From Odontocerum albicorne (taxonomy: Eukaryota > Arthropoda > Insecta > Trichoptera > Odontoceridae): DNA of 64,000 nucleotides. A program made the position numbers and the translations under genes. This document shows positions 1 to 12,257 of this stretch, one piece after another (position 1 is the stretch's first letter; each line of letters starts with the position of its first letter). The stretch spans positions 8,265,366-8,329,365 of the forward strand of contig OX463846.1 in assembly GCA_949825065.1 (NCBI GenBank), given 5' to 3'. Under the pieces are notes generated by a model. It made no database searches. It saw nothing but the letters and a program-made list of their open reading frames with translations, and had not been told where the DNA came from.

Positions 1-59
1 TTCCATGTCCTATTTGATAAAATTACTGTCCAACCAGGGGCTTGATTACCGTTTATACC

Positions 60-165
60 ATTTTTTTCAGCCTGGTTTGCTCTTAAGGTCGCATTAAAAT
101 CTTTCTGGTTGGTTGGAAGAGATTGCATCATGGTTATAATCCTGCCAGGTTGTACTGTATATAAA
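60..165 (+). repeat. tRNA-SINE tail remnant
   Basis: The stretch TTTCTGGTTGGTTGGAAGAG followed by GCCAGGTTGTACTGTA is the 3' part of the SINE family seen complete at 43179-43364 and 62475-62659. The tRNA-like head is missing. Confidence 0.5.
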
Positions 166-879
166 AAAGTAATATAGTACAATGAGCCATGATAAATTTA
201 ATTCGCATCGTATTTCTCAACATATGCACATCAGTGATGTTGAGGAATATTTTGGTATTCAGCCCCATCAGTAAAATCTTAAGGTTTAGAGCCACTGAAT
301 TAAGTTCAGAACTCATAGTTTTTTTGTTGCACGCGTTGGTAATACTACAACACACAGAAAGGTAATAATAACCTTGTCGACGAAGCAACCAAATTAGTCT
401 TAATGGCAACTTTGCACACATAGTTCTTAATGACAACTTTGCAAACAGGTTTTATTTAAAAAAATATTCAAAATGATCATTGACATACCATAACTCCATT
501 CGGGTACATACCATAACTCGATTCGGATTACCTTTCTGTTAAATATGCAATCTTAGCGTATGGAGATTTTTACATTAAAACTTTTACGAAATAATTGAGT
601 TTTAACAGCTGTGGAACTAAAGAACTAAGGAAAAAGGACCAAATATTGCAACTTTTTGTGTAACCGTGACGATGTGATTATAAAAACGCTAAAATCGAAA
701 AACCATCAAGCGTAAATGTGAATCACTGAGAAAAATTACGTGAACCGAAAGTGTTCGAAATTTTTACATCATAACGCAGTAAATTTTTACATCATAACGC
801 AGGCAGAGTGAATCGAACGACAAAGTATTCAATCGCGGTATATTCACTTTGCTTCTAAATATCCTTACACTTTTACAAA

Positions 880-1460
880 AATCTCAATTAATTTCTTTGA
901 ATTTCAATTCCTTCTTTCGAAATATCATTCCCAACCATACTTTTCTTGGTCTTGCGCTTCCAAATCATAATTGAATATTTATTTTGTCAATCTTCCACTA
1001 GGCGTTCGATTGATTTGCCCAAATCACCTGAAATTCATCTTTTTATTCAGCGCAATATAAGTTCTTGGTTCACATTCATCTTAATAACTATATTTCTTTT
1101 CCACATCTATGTTCCGTCCAATACATCACAGTTGTCACTAATTGGCTTCAGTAAAAAATATTTTTTACAGGTCTTGACATTTTTCTGTTCGAGTACTATA
1201 TATGTCATTAAATACCCCAATTACTTCGTTTCATGTTTCAAACACACGGTTCAAATTTCTCTCATTTGTAATTTATTAACAAATTATGTGTTTGTATAAA
1301 TATCAAATAATCTTGGTGACAAAATACATCCCTGTTTCACATCTTTAGTCATATTAAACTATTTACTTTAAAGCAGAGTTAGTCCTTACCATAGAGTTAT
1401 TTAGTATTACTAATCAAAATCTCCTTCTCACTCGTATAACTCATTACTGAGCCTCGTTAC
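880..1460 (-). mobile_element. degenerate LINE fragment
   Basis: Read on the minus strand this resembles the LINE copy at 58530-59530. Shared segments include the sequence for a GRPRK-type tract near 935-960 (CCATACTTTTCTTGGTC) and the stretch near 1300-1365 corresponding to the GDIMHPCFT region of the copy at 59330-59390. Many stops are present. The apparent frames at 946-2070 on the plus strand are shadows of this and neighbouring repeat DNA. Confidence 0.4.
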
Positions 1461-2339
1461 TCCCATGATAAGCCTTGATGATTCATATATAGGTATATCC
1501 ATCCATATATTCTGCAGCTAACCCAGCAGTAAAGGACAGTCTTGCTGCGTCCCTCTGTTGGCGGTCCAACGCATCAAATATCTACCTCTTATGCGCCCTT
1601 ATTATTTTGAAAACCTTTCGAAACTCTCTCCAACACCGCGGGTGATGGGTCCAAAGAATTGCAATACTCGTTATAGGCTTATTGTTGACAATCTGTCAAG
1701 TTTACAAGCAGTTTCCAACAGGAAGCAACAGAGTTCGTACATCATTCGATTCAATCAGGTCTTGCCCCGGGTATACAGTCCCTACGATTCGACAAGTTAG
1801 AACGTCTTATGACTTCTGTATAACCCACAATCACATTCATTGCTACTTTGGTTCAAGAAACCTCATCTCTGTATGTTCAGCCCAATTCGGAGTATCTTCA
1901 GGACTATCAAAGTAGACCAACTCAGCTGGTCTCCAGGTGGCATATTTTTGATAGCTCTATCCAGTCATCAGATGTTTTTTTTCTTTCCAATTCAGAGAAC
2001 GTCATTTATCCGGACTAATTGTCAGTTCTTGCTTAAAATCGTGGAAGAAAAAGTTGTATACATTTTTTAATCAAGCATATAAAATAGTTTATACTGTATT
2101 GTTATGTTTAATGCCGTGTTATTTTCATAACAAACTAGTTGACAGTGTGTTTTTTTTTACTTTTGTAAAATTTTCCATTAGCCTATAAGATATTTCGTAA
2201 ACAATTGATACGACTATGGCGTATTTTTTGTCGGGTCAAATATAACATATGAGTAAAAATTAATTAAATTAGATTATTTCGTACGTCAAACAAAATCATT
2301 AAAAAAAATATCATCAATCTTTTTATTTTATTGTTTCTA

Positions 2340-2660
2340 AATTGATTCATTCATTCGTGTGGTCCTTCTCAGCAAAACCGCATTGGTGATAATAATACAT
2401 ACCATTACGCCATGTTCCTTTAGACTTCGGCAAAGAGGATTGATCTTCACGCCTTCCTATCCATGCACACAGCTCTCGCTTTGTCCACATCCATATATAT
2501 ATCGTTATATGTACATGGTGTCCTGTTTATCATACATCTTACGTATCATTCAGTTAATATTTCTCCAAATATCTCCTTGTTCTCTTTCTCCAATCTACTT
2601 CTTCCTCATTCGCTATTCATTCCAGACAAATATTGATAAAATAAACTCAAAATTCTTGGA
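2340..2660 (-). mobile_element. degenerate LINE 3' fragment
   Basis: The sequence has the same order of words as other LINE 3' ends in the window (ACATACCATTACGCCATGTT, then CTTCTCC...TTCATTCAT), read on the minus strand. It is heavily mutated and has no intact frame. Confidence 0.35.
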
Positions 2661-2874
2661 TGGAAGACAAGTGGCTTACCAACTGATTATTTTCGCATAA
2701 ATGGAACCAAAAATCATAACAAAATTTATATTAACAAAAACCTTTTTTTTTTATGTTTCGTATTGTGGAAGACTCGATTTAACGTTTAATCTTAGAAAAG
2801 CAAATGTTCAGCCTTGTGAGCTGAAAGTAGAACCTTCATTTGAGTACACCGTGTTTTAACTGATTGGTTTAATA

Positions 2875-3965
2875 TTACACAAGGGGTGAAGCAAGAATAT
2901 GTAATGTCACCCTGGTTATCTCCATATTTATAATGGACTCATATATTAAAGATATCCAAAAATACATACAAACGTACACACGAGAGAGAGAGATCATCGG
3001 CGTCTATGCAGAGGTGTATCAGATGTTTGGCCTGAAAATAAATGTGAAGAAAACTCAGGTGCTAGCTTGTTCTGGAGATAATGAGGTGCTACAATCACCT
3101 GACATTCGTGTGAATGGTATGCAACTGGAGAACGTAGCTAACTCCACATATCTGGGCAGCATCCTAGCTTCGAATCCTTCTCTTGATGATGAACAGAATC
3201 GCTTCAGGAGTACGTCAGTGGCTGTTACTAAATTAAATAAAAGAGTATTCTACAGCGCAGACATCTCCTAGTCTACAAATATATCAGTCTACAAGAGCAT
3301 TGTCCTTCCCACAATTCTCTATGGGTCTGAGACTTAGGTTCCCCATAGATGGCACCTTCAATGCCTTTAAATGTTCCACCAGCGTTTCCTTCCTCGAATT
3401 CTCCGGATTCACTGGAGGGTTCATGTCACAAATGTATCGGTCATGCAACGCTACAACTGTAAACCTATAGAAGATATGGTTGTAAAGACGAAATTGCGAT
3501 GGACCGGGTATGTGATACGCATGGGCGATCATAGACTCCCAAAACGCATATTGTACGGAAAAGTGGTGAACAAGCGAAGAGTTGGTGGGCAGAGGAAGCG
3601 CTATAAGGACAGTCTGCGAGAGTCACTGATTTTGTGTGGGGCGCCTGAGGACGGGGAGCATGTGGCTCAGGACTATGAGGGGTGGAGAGCCGTATGTTAT
3701 CGGGCTGATGGCATCTCAGCGGCTAGATGTGTGAAAAACAGTCAGCGCGCTGAAAACATGCGTTAGCATTGCCAGGCGGCTCAGCAGGGTGCACATGTCT
3801 GTGACATCTGCGGGATGAAGTACGCATCTAAGATCAGGCTGTTTTCTCACAGTAGAACACATGATCGACTTGGAAGAGCAGTTCAAGATTGACATTGGAG
3901 TGGCGAGAGGATCCTCGACTACGAGGCCCGGTAATGACGACGATTAGTGCATACATGGATGGATG
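2875..3965 (+). pseudogene. LINE reverse-transcriptase C-terminus, broken
   Basis: The fragment starts in the GVKQ...MSPW region of a non-LTR reverse transcriptase. It continues through LKINVKKTQVLACSG and NSTYLGSILASNPSLDDE (thumb region) and, in another frame after stops and a frameshift near 3270-3370, through FHQRFLPRILRIHWRVHVTN, KTKLRWTGYVIRMGDHRLPK and GGQRKRYKDSLRES. A C-terminal CCHH-like motif (CDICGMKYASK...H) follows near 3805-3865. The 3' end is a short ATGG repeat at 3951-3970. I do not assign a clade with confidence. Confidence 0.8.
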
Positions 3966-5334
3966 GATGTTTTAAGAAACATGAAATAAGAAGCTGTAAG
4001 ATGGTTTGGACTATAGAGAAAATAAATTATGAGGATAGTAATAATAATAATAAAAGGACAATTTATACAGCGCCGTTTAATGAACAAACTCTCCTCAAGG
4101 ACACTAACTTAGGATTTAAACCCACTTTTTGATTAGATTATGTAGTTCCTCTCATTTGCATATGTTAAGTAAAAAATATTTGGTAAGAAAACCGCAGATA
4201 ACTTACCAAGACAAACTATAAAGAAACCTTTGTAGATCTTCCGATATGTGATAGAAACACATTCGGCTTTAGGTTTAGTGTACTGTTTTGTGTAGTGTTC
4301 AAATTCAATCATAAATTTTTATAATACCTCACAAAAAAAGTAGCCTTTAACCCTTCCTTCTCTGTGATGTGTAACTGGTACACATTGCTCCTAAAAACTT
4401 TAATATCCCTATAAATATAATAAATACTGGGTTCAGATTGTAGGTATTCCTCCGTAATACATTTACGCATTGAGTGGAAAAAATCATATTAATAATAATT
4501 AGCCCTTATCGGCCACATCAGAGATATTTTGTAAAAATCGGGAATAAATTCACCAATACAATCAAATGTGTGCCAGTGTGTGAGGTAGGTATATTCATTC
4601 TAAAAACCGCTATGGGTGAGGAAGCGACGCTATTCACGTCTCACTCTCACTCTACTTCGGTATATGGGAACGCAAGAAATAGAATCTCAGTTCACAGTTG
4701 TTTCTTCCTTCGAGGTATAACGTACACAGTGTTAGTGTTCCGAGTCCCGTCTCAGTAGCTCGCGGGCATCCGTACGAGGTGGTCTCTGTGCCCGTTTTGT
4801 GAACGTTACCCGATGTTTTTTTCATGTTTTCAGCAATTAAATTTCAATTATTATCACTTTTGACTGAAAATTTAATCAATTTAAGCGATTGACTATGAAT
4901 ATTCTTATTTTTCAGATTTTAAATCGCTCATTTTTACATGTGTATTGTATACACAGCACCGGAACGCGTGATTTTTTTTATCACCGGAAGGGAAAGGTTA
5001 AGTGCTTCCTAAAACTACACACCCCACCCATATATTTAATACTAAGAAGCAGACCATTCCACACCACAGGACTAGAAATAGCTAAAAATGAAGAATAAAT
5101 CGACCTCAAAGTTTTTCTTCCCTCGGAAATAACATCTCTGTGACACAAATAATCAATCCATTCGCAGCACTTAAGCCAAGATAGGCCTTTTTAGAAGCGA
5201 ACTAATATGACAAGAATATGTATGGATGTATGTGTTTATTTTTAATATTTATTTTTCATGACAATTACAAACATACATAGAATATGAATTTTAATACTGG
5301 TCATTGCAAGGACAAAGGGCATTATTATTATCTC
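3966..5334. other. gene-free interval with a GC-richer island
   Basis: No gene is recognised. It includes one dispersed 70-bp repeat copy (4038-4130). About 4610-4815 is clearly richer in G+C and CpG than its surroundings, contains TCAGT initiator-like words, and has a 95-codon frame of no known family. It could be a promoter-proximal exon of an unseen gene or a piece of a transposon. Confidence 0.3.
4038..4130 (+). repeat. dispersed 70-bp repeat, copy 1
   Basis: An (ATA)n lead is followed by GGACAATTTATACAGCGCCG and a stretch with CTCTCCTCAAGGACACTAAC and GGATTTAAAC. The same unit recurs at 10543-10622, 20520-20595, 47497-47566 (inverted) and 51075-51150 (inverted). Confidence 0.6.
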
Positions 5335-5545
5335 ATCAAGTAATTTTCAGAGAAGTAAGGCCTCAGGTAGATAAAGCTGCAGTTGTGGTGGGCTGCCTGA
5401 GAGATGTCATATGGAGGAATAAAGATAGCAAGGTACGCATTTATAAGATCTGTGTGCGACCTTTCCTCACATATTTCCATTACATACAATGGCGTGCCGA
5501 CTTCAATAAAAGTAAAGGTAGGAAAACCATTTAGACAGTCGATCG
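5335..5545 (+). pseudogene. LINE reverse-transcriptase fragment
   Basis: The frame reads EVRPQVDKAAVVVGCLRDVI WRNKDSKVRIYKICVRPFLT, a familiar C-terminal reverse-transcriptase segment (VxKAxxxxGCLxxxIWRNK...KxRIYKxxVRPxLTY). It is 5'-truncated and ends where the next LINE copy begins. Confidence 0.6.
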
Positions 5546-6103
5546 GAGCGTGGTTGTTATTGCGACAGGATTTTGAGTACTTGGGCTTTCAGGGTGAATG
5601 ACGAGTGGAAAGGATTTATGTGAGCTCGTGAGTGTGGGTCTCTTCTTGTTGTTTTAATTTTGGTTGTTTTTGTATTTGTGTTTCTGTGTGTTTTTCTTTT
5701 TTTTTTGTTTTGAATTTGTTTTGATTTTTATTCTTATGATTGTGTGCGGTATATTGTGGGATGAATATTTTTGGTCTTTCTGGAGTGATAATGTGTGAGG
5801 AGTTGAGTTTCGCAAGATGTTTCCAGTTGTAGTTGAGTGTCACTGTTTGTCAGGTTGATGAGAGCGTGCAACGGGGTTTTTTTGTGTTATCAAAAATCGG
5901 AAAGAAGTATCGATTTATTTTTTCATGCTAAATATCCTCAGTGAGATACAGGCAAAAGCCTAGTTTACTGGGGATACGACAAATGAAAGGCAACAAACCC
6001 AGATCCATTAAAATTATATGTCCAAATCAAATTACCTGTTGTTTTTTCTCAAATTGTGTATATTTCTTGTCATGTGTAATAATAAATAAATAAATAAATA
6101 AAA
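5546..6103 (+). mobile_element. LINE 3' end copy 1, tail (AATA)n
   Basis: The sequence is nearly the same as 46346-46792, and its last 165 bp match 40305-40470. It ends in the word CATGTGTAATAATAAATAAA and a run of AATA units at about 6081-6103. No coding region is convincing, so it is probably the 3' UTR of a 5'-truncated non-LTR retrotransposon. Confidence 0.7.
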
Positions 6104-6470
6104 TATGGCATCGAAGCGAGGGCAGACACTGTCAGGACCAAAAGTATGCTAAGAACAATGGAAATGAGAACTCTACGTGCGCTGGGAAGACTCTGCGTGA
6201 TCGCGTAAGGAACACCACAATCCGAGAGGTCTGAGGTCCAAGACGTGGTCAGATGGGGATGACAGCGTCGACGATACTGGTACCAACATGTACAGAGAAT
6301 GAATTCCACAAGAATTCCATACATAGCTCTGCATGGGGTGCCGGATGGACGGCGTCCACCAGGGAGAGCCCGAAACGAAGGAGAGATCGCTGGAGCTCAG
6401 TATCACAAGAGGACAATCCTGCAGTAACAGACTCTTGAATCTAAGGAAAGTTGAAAAAGAAGAAGTAATT
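6104..6470 (+). pseudogene. LINE reverse-transcriptase C-terminal fragment
   Basis: Across two frames it gives ARADTVRTKSMLRTMEMRTL RALGRL, then QHVQRMNSTRIP and PDGRRPPGRARNERRDRWSS, the usual C-terminal end of LINE proteins (Trp-rich region, GRPPGRPR tract). It contains internal stops and ends with GAA repeats near 6455-6470. It may be the same LINE as 5335-5545, split by the insertion between them. Confidence 0.6.
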
Positions 6471-6954
6471 TTCAAATGGCAATAAGCTCACAAGGTTGTA
6501 CTGTAACACAGCGGAAAAATACAGAATTAAATTCATTACAAGACCAGATATCATTAAATATTTAGAAAAGCAACAATGTTTTAAACATAGATTAAGTATA
6601 ATTTATTTTGAAATGAGAAAATTGTCTCCCTAATGTAACAGCAAACAATATAAATTTTCTTACTTAACAAAATGACATGTGAAAGTTAAAAATAAATGGC
6701 ATAAAATAAATTTAAACTAGTTTCAGAGTGTTTATATGACTGACTTATATATGACAACTGTTCTTAGGTTATAAATCTTGGCTGTAACTAAGCAATGTGT
6801 AGAAATCTATTTTAAGTTCCACATAATAAAGATTTTTAATATACTCTAAGTGAATTGTCCTCAACAAATAAAGCTTATGTGGCGTCTCTCTGTCAACAAG
6901 TAATATATAATATATATTTAAAACGTACTTATAATATTAAATTTTTAACTAATA
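6470..6954. other. AT-rich interval
   Basis: I see no gene. The first 35 bases (ATGGCAATAAGCTCACAAGG and on) are a SINE 3' tail remnant. The rest is AT-rich and unrecognised. Confidence 0.4.
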
Positions 6955-7370
6955 CACCTGTACTGAGAAGAGTACACTGTGCACTGAGAAGAATACATAG
7001 GGAGACAATATATGACTGAATACGTAATGAAGTGATATGTGATGAATGTAAACTTCAGGATGATTTGTTGAATAAGATGAAGAAGCACTCTGGGATGGTT
7101 TGCGCATGTAAAACGAATGAATGAAGAAAGACATCAAAACAAATATATAGCGCAAATGTAAATGGAAGATGTGGTAGAGGAAGACCAAAGAAAGTATGTT
7201 TGGATCAAGCTAATGATATTTTGATAAAAGGAAATGTAGAAGTCAAAGAAATCTTAGGAGTATATGAATGTGGAAGAAGCAAAGGATGTGTCAAGATAGG
7301 AAAGTCTGTTGATCGTCCTATCTGCCTACCCCAACAGGGAAATGGTATGTATGTAGCTACCATCTTGTCA
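6955..7370 (+). pseudogene. LINE C-terminus/3' end, family with GRGRPKK tract
   Basis: The fragment contains the gene for the tract CGRGRPKKVCLDQANDILIK, followed by GNVEVKEILGVYECGRSKGC VKIGKS and a TATGTATGTA tail. Related copies are at 35965-36955, 43850-44085, 55430-55575 and 60775-61150 (plus) and at 32980-33440 and 58530-59530 (minus). All are 5'-truncated and mutated. Confidence 0.6.
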
Positions 7371-7428
7371 CCTATATTGCCTATTTTACTGTGCTATTAA
7401 AAATTACTTTCAAAAAGTAGCACAGTTA

Positions 7429-7643
7429 TAGTTCGAAAATTCTAGGATGAGTCCTGTAACAGCTCACAAATTTGCCCCAATGCAACCTTGTAACGATGTT
7501 CAGTAATTTTAATTATTTTATCAACTTTAATATAAGCCTCAATTCTAATAAATAGCAAGTTATTTAGGTCAATACATTACATAAGGTTGCATTGGGGCAA
7601 ATTTGTGAGCTGTCACAGGACTCATCCTAGAATTTCCGAACTA
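7429..7643. mobile_element. 215-bp TA-flanked MITE, copy 1
   Basis: The terminal inverted repeats are about 60 bp long and start TAGTTCG[A/G]AAATTCTAGG; TA flanks both sides. The second copy, 54571-54785, has exactly the same length. There is no coding capacity. The TA target suggests mobilisation by a Tc1/mariner-type transposase. Confidence 0.85.
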
Positions 7644-7744
7644 TAGATACTTTGCAATCAGCATGCTACTTGAGTATACTAAATAAAAAAATAGTATTGA
7701 CACTGCTTTATATCACCCATCCTGTGAGAGAACTCTCTCCGTCT

Positions 7745-7985
7745 TAACTTGCTCAAAAACGGGAAGACAGAGCTGATGTATACTAACTCATGCCCTGATA
7801 AGGACAGCCCTTTTCACAACAGAAATGGTGTAATTGTCAATAGCAGTAATAAATTTCAGTATTTGTTACCAGCATTACTGGGAATGAGGGTCTCGGGAAT
7901 GAACTGCCTATTCAAAAAGTTGCAGTTGACAATACCTTTAACTATATATGATAAAGACCTTATTGAACTCCTCAGTATTTAGTTT
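7745..7985 (+). pseudogene. LINE reverse-transcriptase fragment
   Basis: The frame KNGKTELMYTNSCP...NGVIVNSSNKFQYL fits the reverse-transcriptase stretch that normally reads KTELMY...G..V..V..FKYLGS. The frame stays open to 7982, but its later part is not recognisable. Confidence 0.45.
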
Positions 7986-9034
7986 GAAGATGAAGTACCA
8001 TATGTTTCGTGCCTGCAACCTGCCTATTTTACTTTTTTATTTATTTTATATGTGCGAGTGATGACGCTCTTAACAGTTCAGTTCGTAAATACGGCACCAA
8101 AAACAATCTTAATTCACGATAACAAAACCAAGTGATGAATATCTCGTTCGGAGTCTCGGTCCAATGGTAGGACGCCTTACTCCTTCATCAGATAAGTTCT
8201 GACTGATATGACATTTAATTGGATATTTTGGTTCATATTAGGAGACGGGGAAGGATAGTTTTTATGAATTTTTGATGAATGATTATGAGAAATAATAAGA
8301 ACGTTAAATACTTGTATACATGTGATGATATATAAATAATATTACATACGAATATACATATATTTGTGGATGTGCGATGTCACACACGGTTATATATATT
8401 AGATGGGTGTGGGTGAAAATAATGGAGGTGAGATGATGGTGAGTAAAGCATAAAATGATGGATGTATAATATATAGGTATGTGGGGAGACGTGTGTGACT
8501 TTTTTTAAAAATATTAATACATATATATAATAAATATGGGAGATACGCGGTTGCCTACAGAGGAAGGCTGTCGTCTGCCGGTGTAGGTGTCAGTGGTGGT
8601 GTAGAGTACGGGGGGGCGTTCAGAGTGACTGGGTCATTTGCAGTTGGGGGGGCGTTCAGAGTGGCGGGGACGTTACCACGATAACATAAATAATTTCCGG
8701 TATATTAAACAAAAGTATAATAATCAACTAAGTGTTTGCTATTTTTCCCGTTAGCAATTTAAATATTTATAAACAGATGAGTAGATCTCTTCTAACGCTT
8801 AAGAAGTAATATCCATATATACGCAAAAATGTGGAATTTAAGAAAAATGTGGAATAGAGCCATGGATAAAATCCATACTCTGCAATAAAGTTATCACTGA
8901 AATCTCTTTTCTACTCACTCAACATTCAGGAAATTCTGGATTGCTCTCGGGTTCCAAACGATTGAGCTGCACTCTAATCTACTGCGAACAAGTGAACAGA
9001 TCTCATAACAAGACAATCATCTAATGATTTAGAG
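7986..9034. other. gene-free interval
   Basis: No gene is recognised. Around 8155-8200 there is a weak tRNA A-box-like word (TCCAATGGTAGGACGC) that may be a worn SINE head. Near 8610-8680 the words GGGGGGCGTTCAGAGTG recur twice, 40 bp apart. The rest is low-complexity TA-rich DNA. Confidence 0.35.
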
Positions 9035-10297
9035 CAGTGGTCGCCAAAAGGTCACTCGCGAGCAACCAGTCACACACGAGCGGTATTTCGGTAGCTCGCG
9101 TAGGATATTTTATCATATTTATAAATTTGCCTCTCAAATTTTATTATTTGACTTCGAAATGAAATATTTCTCGAACTAAATTTCAATGAAATGCTTAACA
9201 AGTTGCCGTTGTAATATGAATTTCTAAGTAAAATAGAGAAGCATTCAGCGATGTGTTACGATGGGAACTGCGCCATACACTTTGTCTCTCTCTCGCAGAT
9301 TCACACAGTTCCACGCGACCGTCAAAGCTTGACGTTTACAAAGTTACCATTCATTTTGTTTTTTTCACCCTGTCAACAAAAAAATGAATAACAATAAAAA
9401 AGTTTAAATCTATCACTATCACACAGAATGGGAAGATGATTATTTCTTCATGGAAATTAAAGAAAAATGTGTTTGTTTATTGTGCCATGCGAGTGTAGCT
9501 GTTGGGGAAAAATGCGACGTGGAACGACATTATAAAACAAATCATTCAGTTATAATTGAAAAAGATTATCCTTTAAATACGGCTGTAAGGACAAAGAAGG
9601 TGAACCAATTGAAAAGTCAGTTATGTTGTCAGCGGTAATTTTTTACAAAAGTAACGGAAAAAATAAGGCCGCTACTATCCCGTCTTATCGTGTCTCTCAG
9701 ATCATAGCTAAAAACAAGAAATCTTATGAAGACGGAGAAATGATAAAAGTGACATTTTTAGAAGCAGCATATTCATTATTTGCGACATTCAAAAACAAAT
9801 TAAATATAATATCTGCAATTAAATCAACCCACATTTCTGCCAATACAATAATGAGACGTGTTGAGGTTACGTCTAGTAATGTTTTTTTGCAATTAAAAAA
9901 TGACTTGCAGAGATGTTGCTATATATCACTCCAGATTGATGAATCTACCGATATGATTGACACATCTCAGTTAGCCATATTTGTAAGAATGATCTTCAGC
10001 GATTTTACTGTGACAGAGGAGCTTTTAAGTTATTCCACTAAAAGGCCACATTAGGGGTGAGGATATTTACTCTGCAACCAAAAAAATTATATCTTGTGAG
10101 AATATACCTATTCAAATACTTGTGGGTATTACTACCGATGGTGCTCCAGTTTTTTGTGGTATCAACAATGGTTTCATTGCCTTATGCCAGAAAGATGAAA
10201 TGTTTCCACTTGATGATTTGGATGCACAAGGAAAAATACCTCATTAAGAATATTAAAAGATGAAAATGTTATACATTCTACATGTATTATTTATAGT
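9035..10297 (+). pseudogene. hAT transposon relic, 5' two thirds
   Basis: The left terminus is CAGTGGTCGCCAAAAGG, a hAT-like inverted-repeat end. Codons from 9450 give a BED-type finger, CLLCH...H-x4-H, consistent with ZBED-like hAT transposases. The frame then shifts near 9620 and continues to 10054 with NDLQRCCYISLQIDESTDMI (first catalytic Asp region). A further shift follows, and the next frame gives VGITTDGAPVF (second catalytic Asp) and NNGFIALCQK. The similarity stops at about 10297, where another dispersed repeat begins; the hAT dimerisation domain and right end are missing. Confidence 0.75.
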
Positions 10298-10440
10298 TAA
10301 GGCATTCACGTTGTGGAGGTATAAAGACATTGTAATTTGTTTTATCAAATACTGTTTATTCCACTTTTTGTAGCGGTATAACCCTACCGGTAATCAGGGG
10401 AGCACAAACAAGAGAGCATATAGTCTTGTTATATGAGCCA
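10275..10440 (-). repeat. dispersed repeat with AAAGACATTGTAATTT
   Basis: The words TTATAGTTAAGGCATTCACG, AAAGACATTGTAATTTGTTT and GGTATAACCCTACCGGTAAT recur, some inverted, at 51165-51262 and 51360-51475, and partly at 21545-21640. The family is unknown to me. The orientation given is arbitrary. Confidence 0.45.
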
Positions 10441-10542
10441 TCCTGATTTTGAATCTATTATTCAGGACAAAATTAAATAGAACCGGGATATTGAAAATAA
10501 ATGAACATCATGATTGAAGTACTGGTAATAGTGATTTACCAT

Positions 10543-10622
10543 CATAATAATAAATGAACAATTTATATAGCGCCTTTGAAGAGCACTCTTCTCAAGGGTG
10601 CTCTAACTCAAGATTTAAACGT
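10543..10622 (+). repeat. dispersed 70-bp repeat, copy 2
   Basis: CAATTTATATAGCGCC, GAGCACTCTTCTCAAGGG and TGCTCTAACTCAAGATTTAA follow an (ATA)n lead, as in the copy at 4038-4130. Confidence 0.6.
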
Positions 10623-10666
10623 ATTATTATAAACTGATTAAAAATATTATAAAAAATATATATTAA

Positions 10667-12257
10667 CCCTTTGCAGTCCAAAGGTTTTTCAAAAAGTGTT
10701 GCACCAAGTCCAAGCCATTTTCAGTGAATTTATTAAATAATATAGTTTATGGTAAAAACTTAATAAAACAGGGTATAATAAATAAAAAAAAGTATGGATT
10801 TATTACAAATGCTATATGTATTAATTAACATGTTGAATTATTATTTACAAAAATTTACTTCTAAAATTAGTTAACGTGTGAAATTTTTTGAAGCAATCTC
10901 CAGGATGAAGGCCGGGCTTTCTCTCGCAAGTATCGCAATAAAATAATCAGAAGTCACCTGTTGCAGATTATTGAATAAGTGTAAAACTATTCCGCTTGTA
11001 AAAGACAAATCAGGTCTGATAAACCTTTGCCCTTGTGTCGTAATATTTCCATAGTATGGCACAAATGTGGATATGTAACTAGTACACGAATCTGATAATC
11101 CTAAGACCCCATTTAGTGGGTTTTTTAAGATTATATGCTATAAAACCAATATTGCCTTTAAATCCTATTGTGGATTCATTAACAGCAAGATTTTGATCAG
11201 GGACATAACTCTCCAAAAATCTATTGTTGAGGTAGTCAAGAAAATTACTAACTCTTTTTGTACGCATCCTCAAATCTTGACAAGAATTTGTTATGGATTC
11301 TAGATGTAGTGCTCAGAAAATTTAAAAAAATCATTTGCGGGGGAATATTTTCGCAAAAAATGGTATGCGAGAATAAAATGCCTTTGACCAGAGGTCTTTC
11401 ATACCTGGAACATTGATAATTCCCATATTTATAATGACCCCCAAAAATGCTCTAAATTCAACACCGGTGACATCGTTCCAATCGTGCCAAATGGATTTTT
11501 TTTCCAATTGGATTATTTTTCCAATGGTTCTAAAATATCTACAAGAACATTTGCTTGATTCCACAGTTAAAAAAAAATATTAAAAGTTTTAAAATATTTT
11601 TACAATTACTTGAGAAAAATGTCCGGATGTTATGGACATAGGACCTGCCAGTAAAAAACATATGTCCAATACGTGTGGACAAAGGGCTTCTAAGGGTATG
11701 AAATATGAAAGTAAACAAATTTATTATTCTCCATTAATGCTATGCAGATTTCGTATCATTCCTGTTGCTCCAAATAACTGAGTAGGCTTTCAACATTAGT
11801 TAAAGCAGCACTGTGATGTATACCTTTTACTTACTCGTATATGAGGGTACATTCTTCCTGATCTGTGTCGTCAGTAACTTCAGGTTTATTAGTAGTAACA
11901 CGTTGCACAATCTCTTCAACATTTAAAACTTCACATCACCATGATATGAATTTTTACATTCTTCTGTATTCACTTAACTCATCCAATGCTGAGAACACGC
12001 CTGGCGTGTCCATGTGAACATCTGCTTCATGCTTAGAACACGCATGGCGTGTCCATGCCTAAATATTGTTAGTGTATTACATCAGCATACGATATTTGTT
12101 CATTACTTCGGAAGAGTCCATCGCATTCGGACGTTTTCATAAATGTAGAATTTGTTTTACTTCCGTGAATATTTCACGGGTTGAAACTAGTTTTTATTAA
12201 TCAAATATATTGAGCACCGATCTGGTTGTCATGCATTTTGTATCAGCAGTGAAAGAG
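10667..12257 (-). mobile_element. piggyBac element with decayed transposase
   Basis: TTAA flanks both ends (10663-10666 and 12258-12261). The outer sequence is CCCTTTGCAGTCC on the left and CTCTTTCACTGCT on the inverted right end. On the minus strand, 11564-10871 holds transposase pieces in shifted frames: AFLGVIINMGIINVPGMKDL W, then FLDYLNNRFLESYVPDQNLA VNESTIGFKGNIGF and NLKKPTKWGLRII, the piggyBac core. N- and C-terminal parts are lost. About 11993-12058 carries two copies of a palindromic subterminal word (GAACACGC[C/A]TGGCGTGTCC). Confidence 0.82.

Noticed and set aside
946..2070. Several small plus-strand frames
   Set aside because: They overlap each other, lack any motif, and lie over minus-strand LINE remains.
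5616..5843. Lys/Gln-rich minus-strand frame shared with 46322-46531
   Set aside because: Both are the same LINE 3' sequence, so the shared frame is not independent evidence of coding; the T-rich stretch simply lacks stops when reversed.
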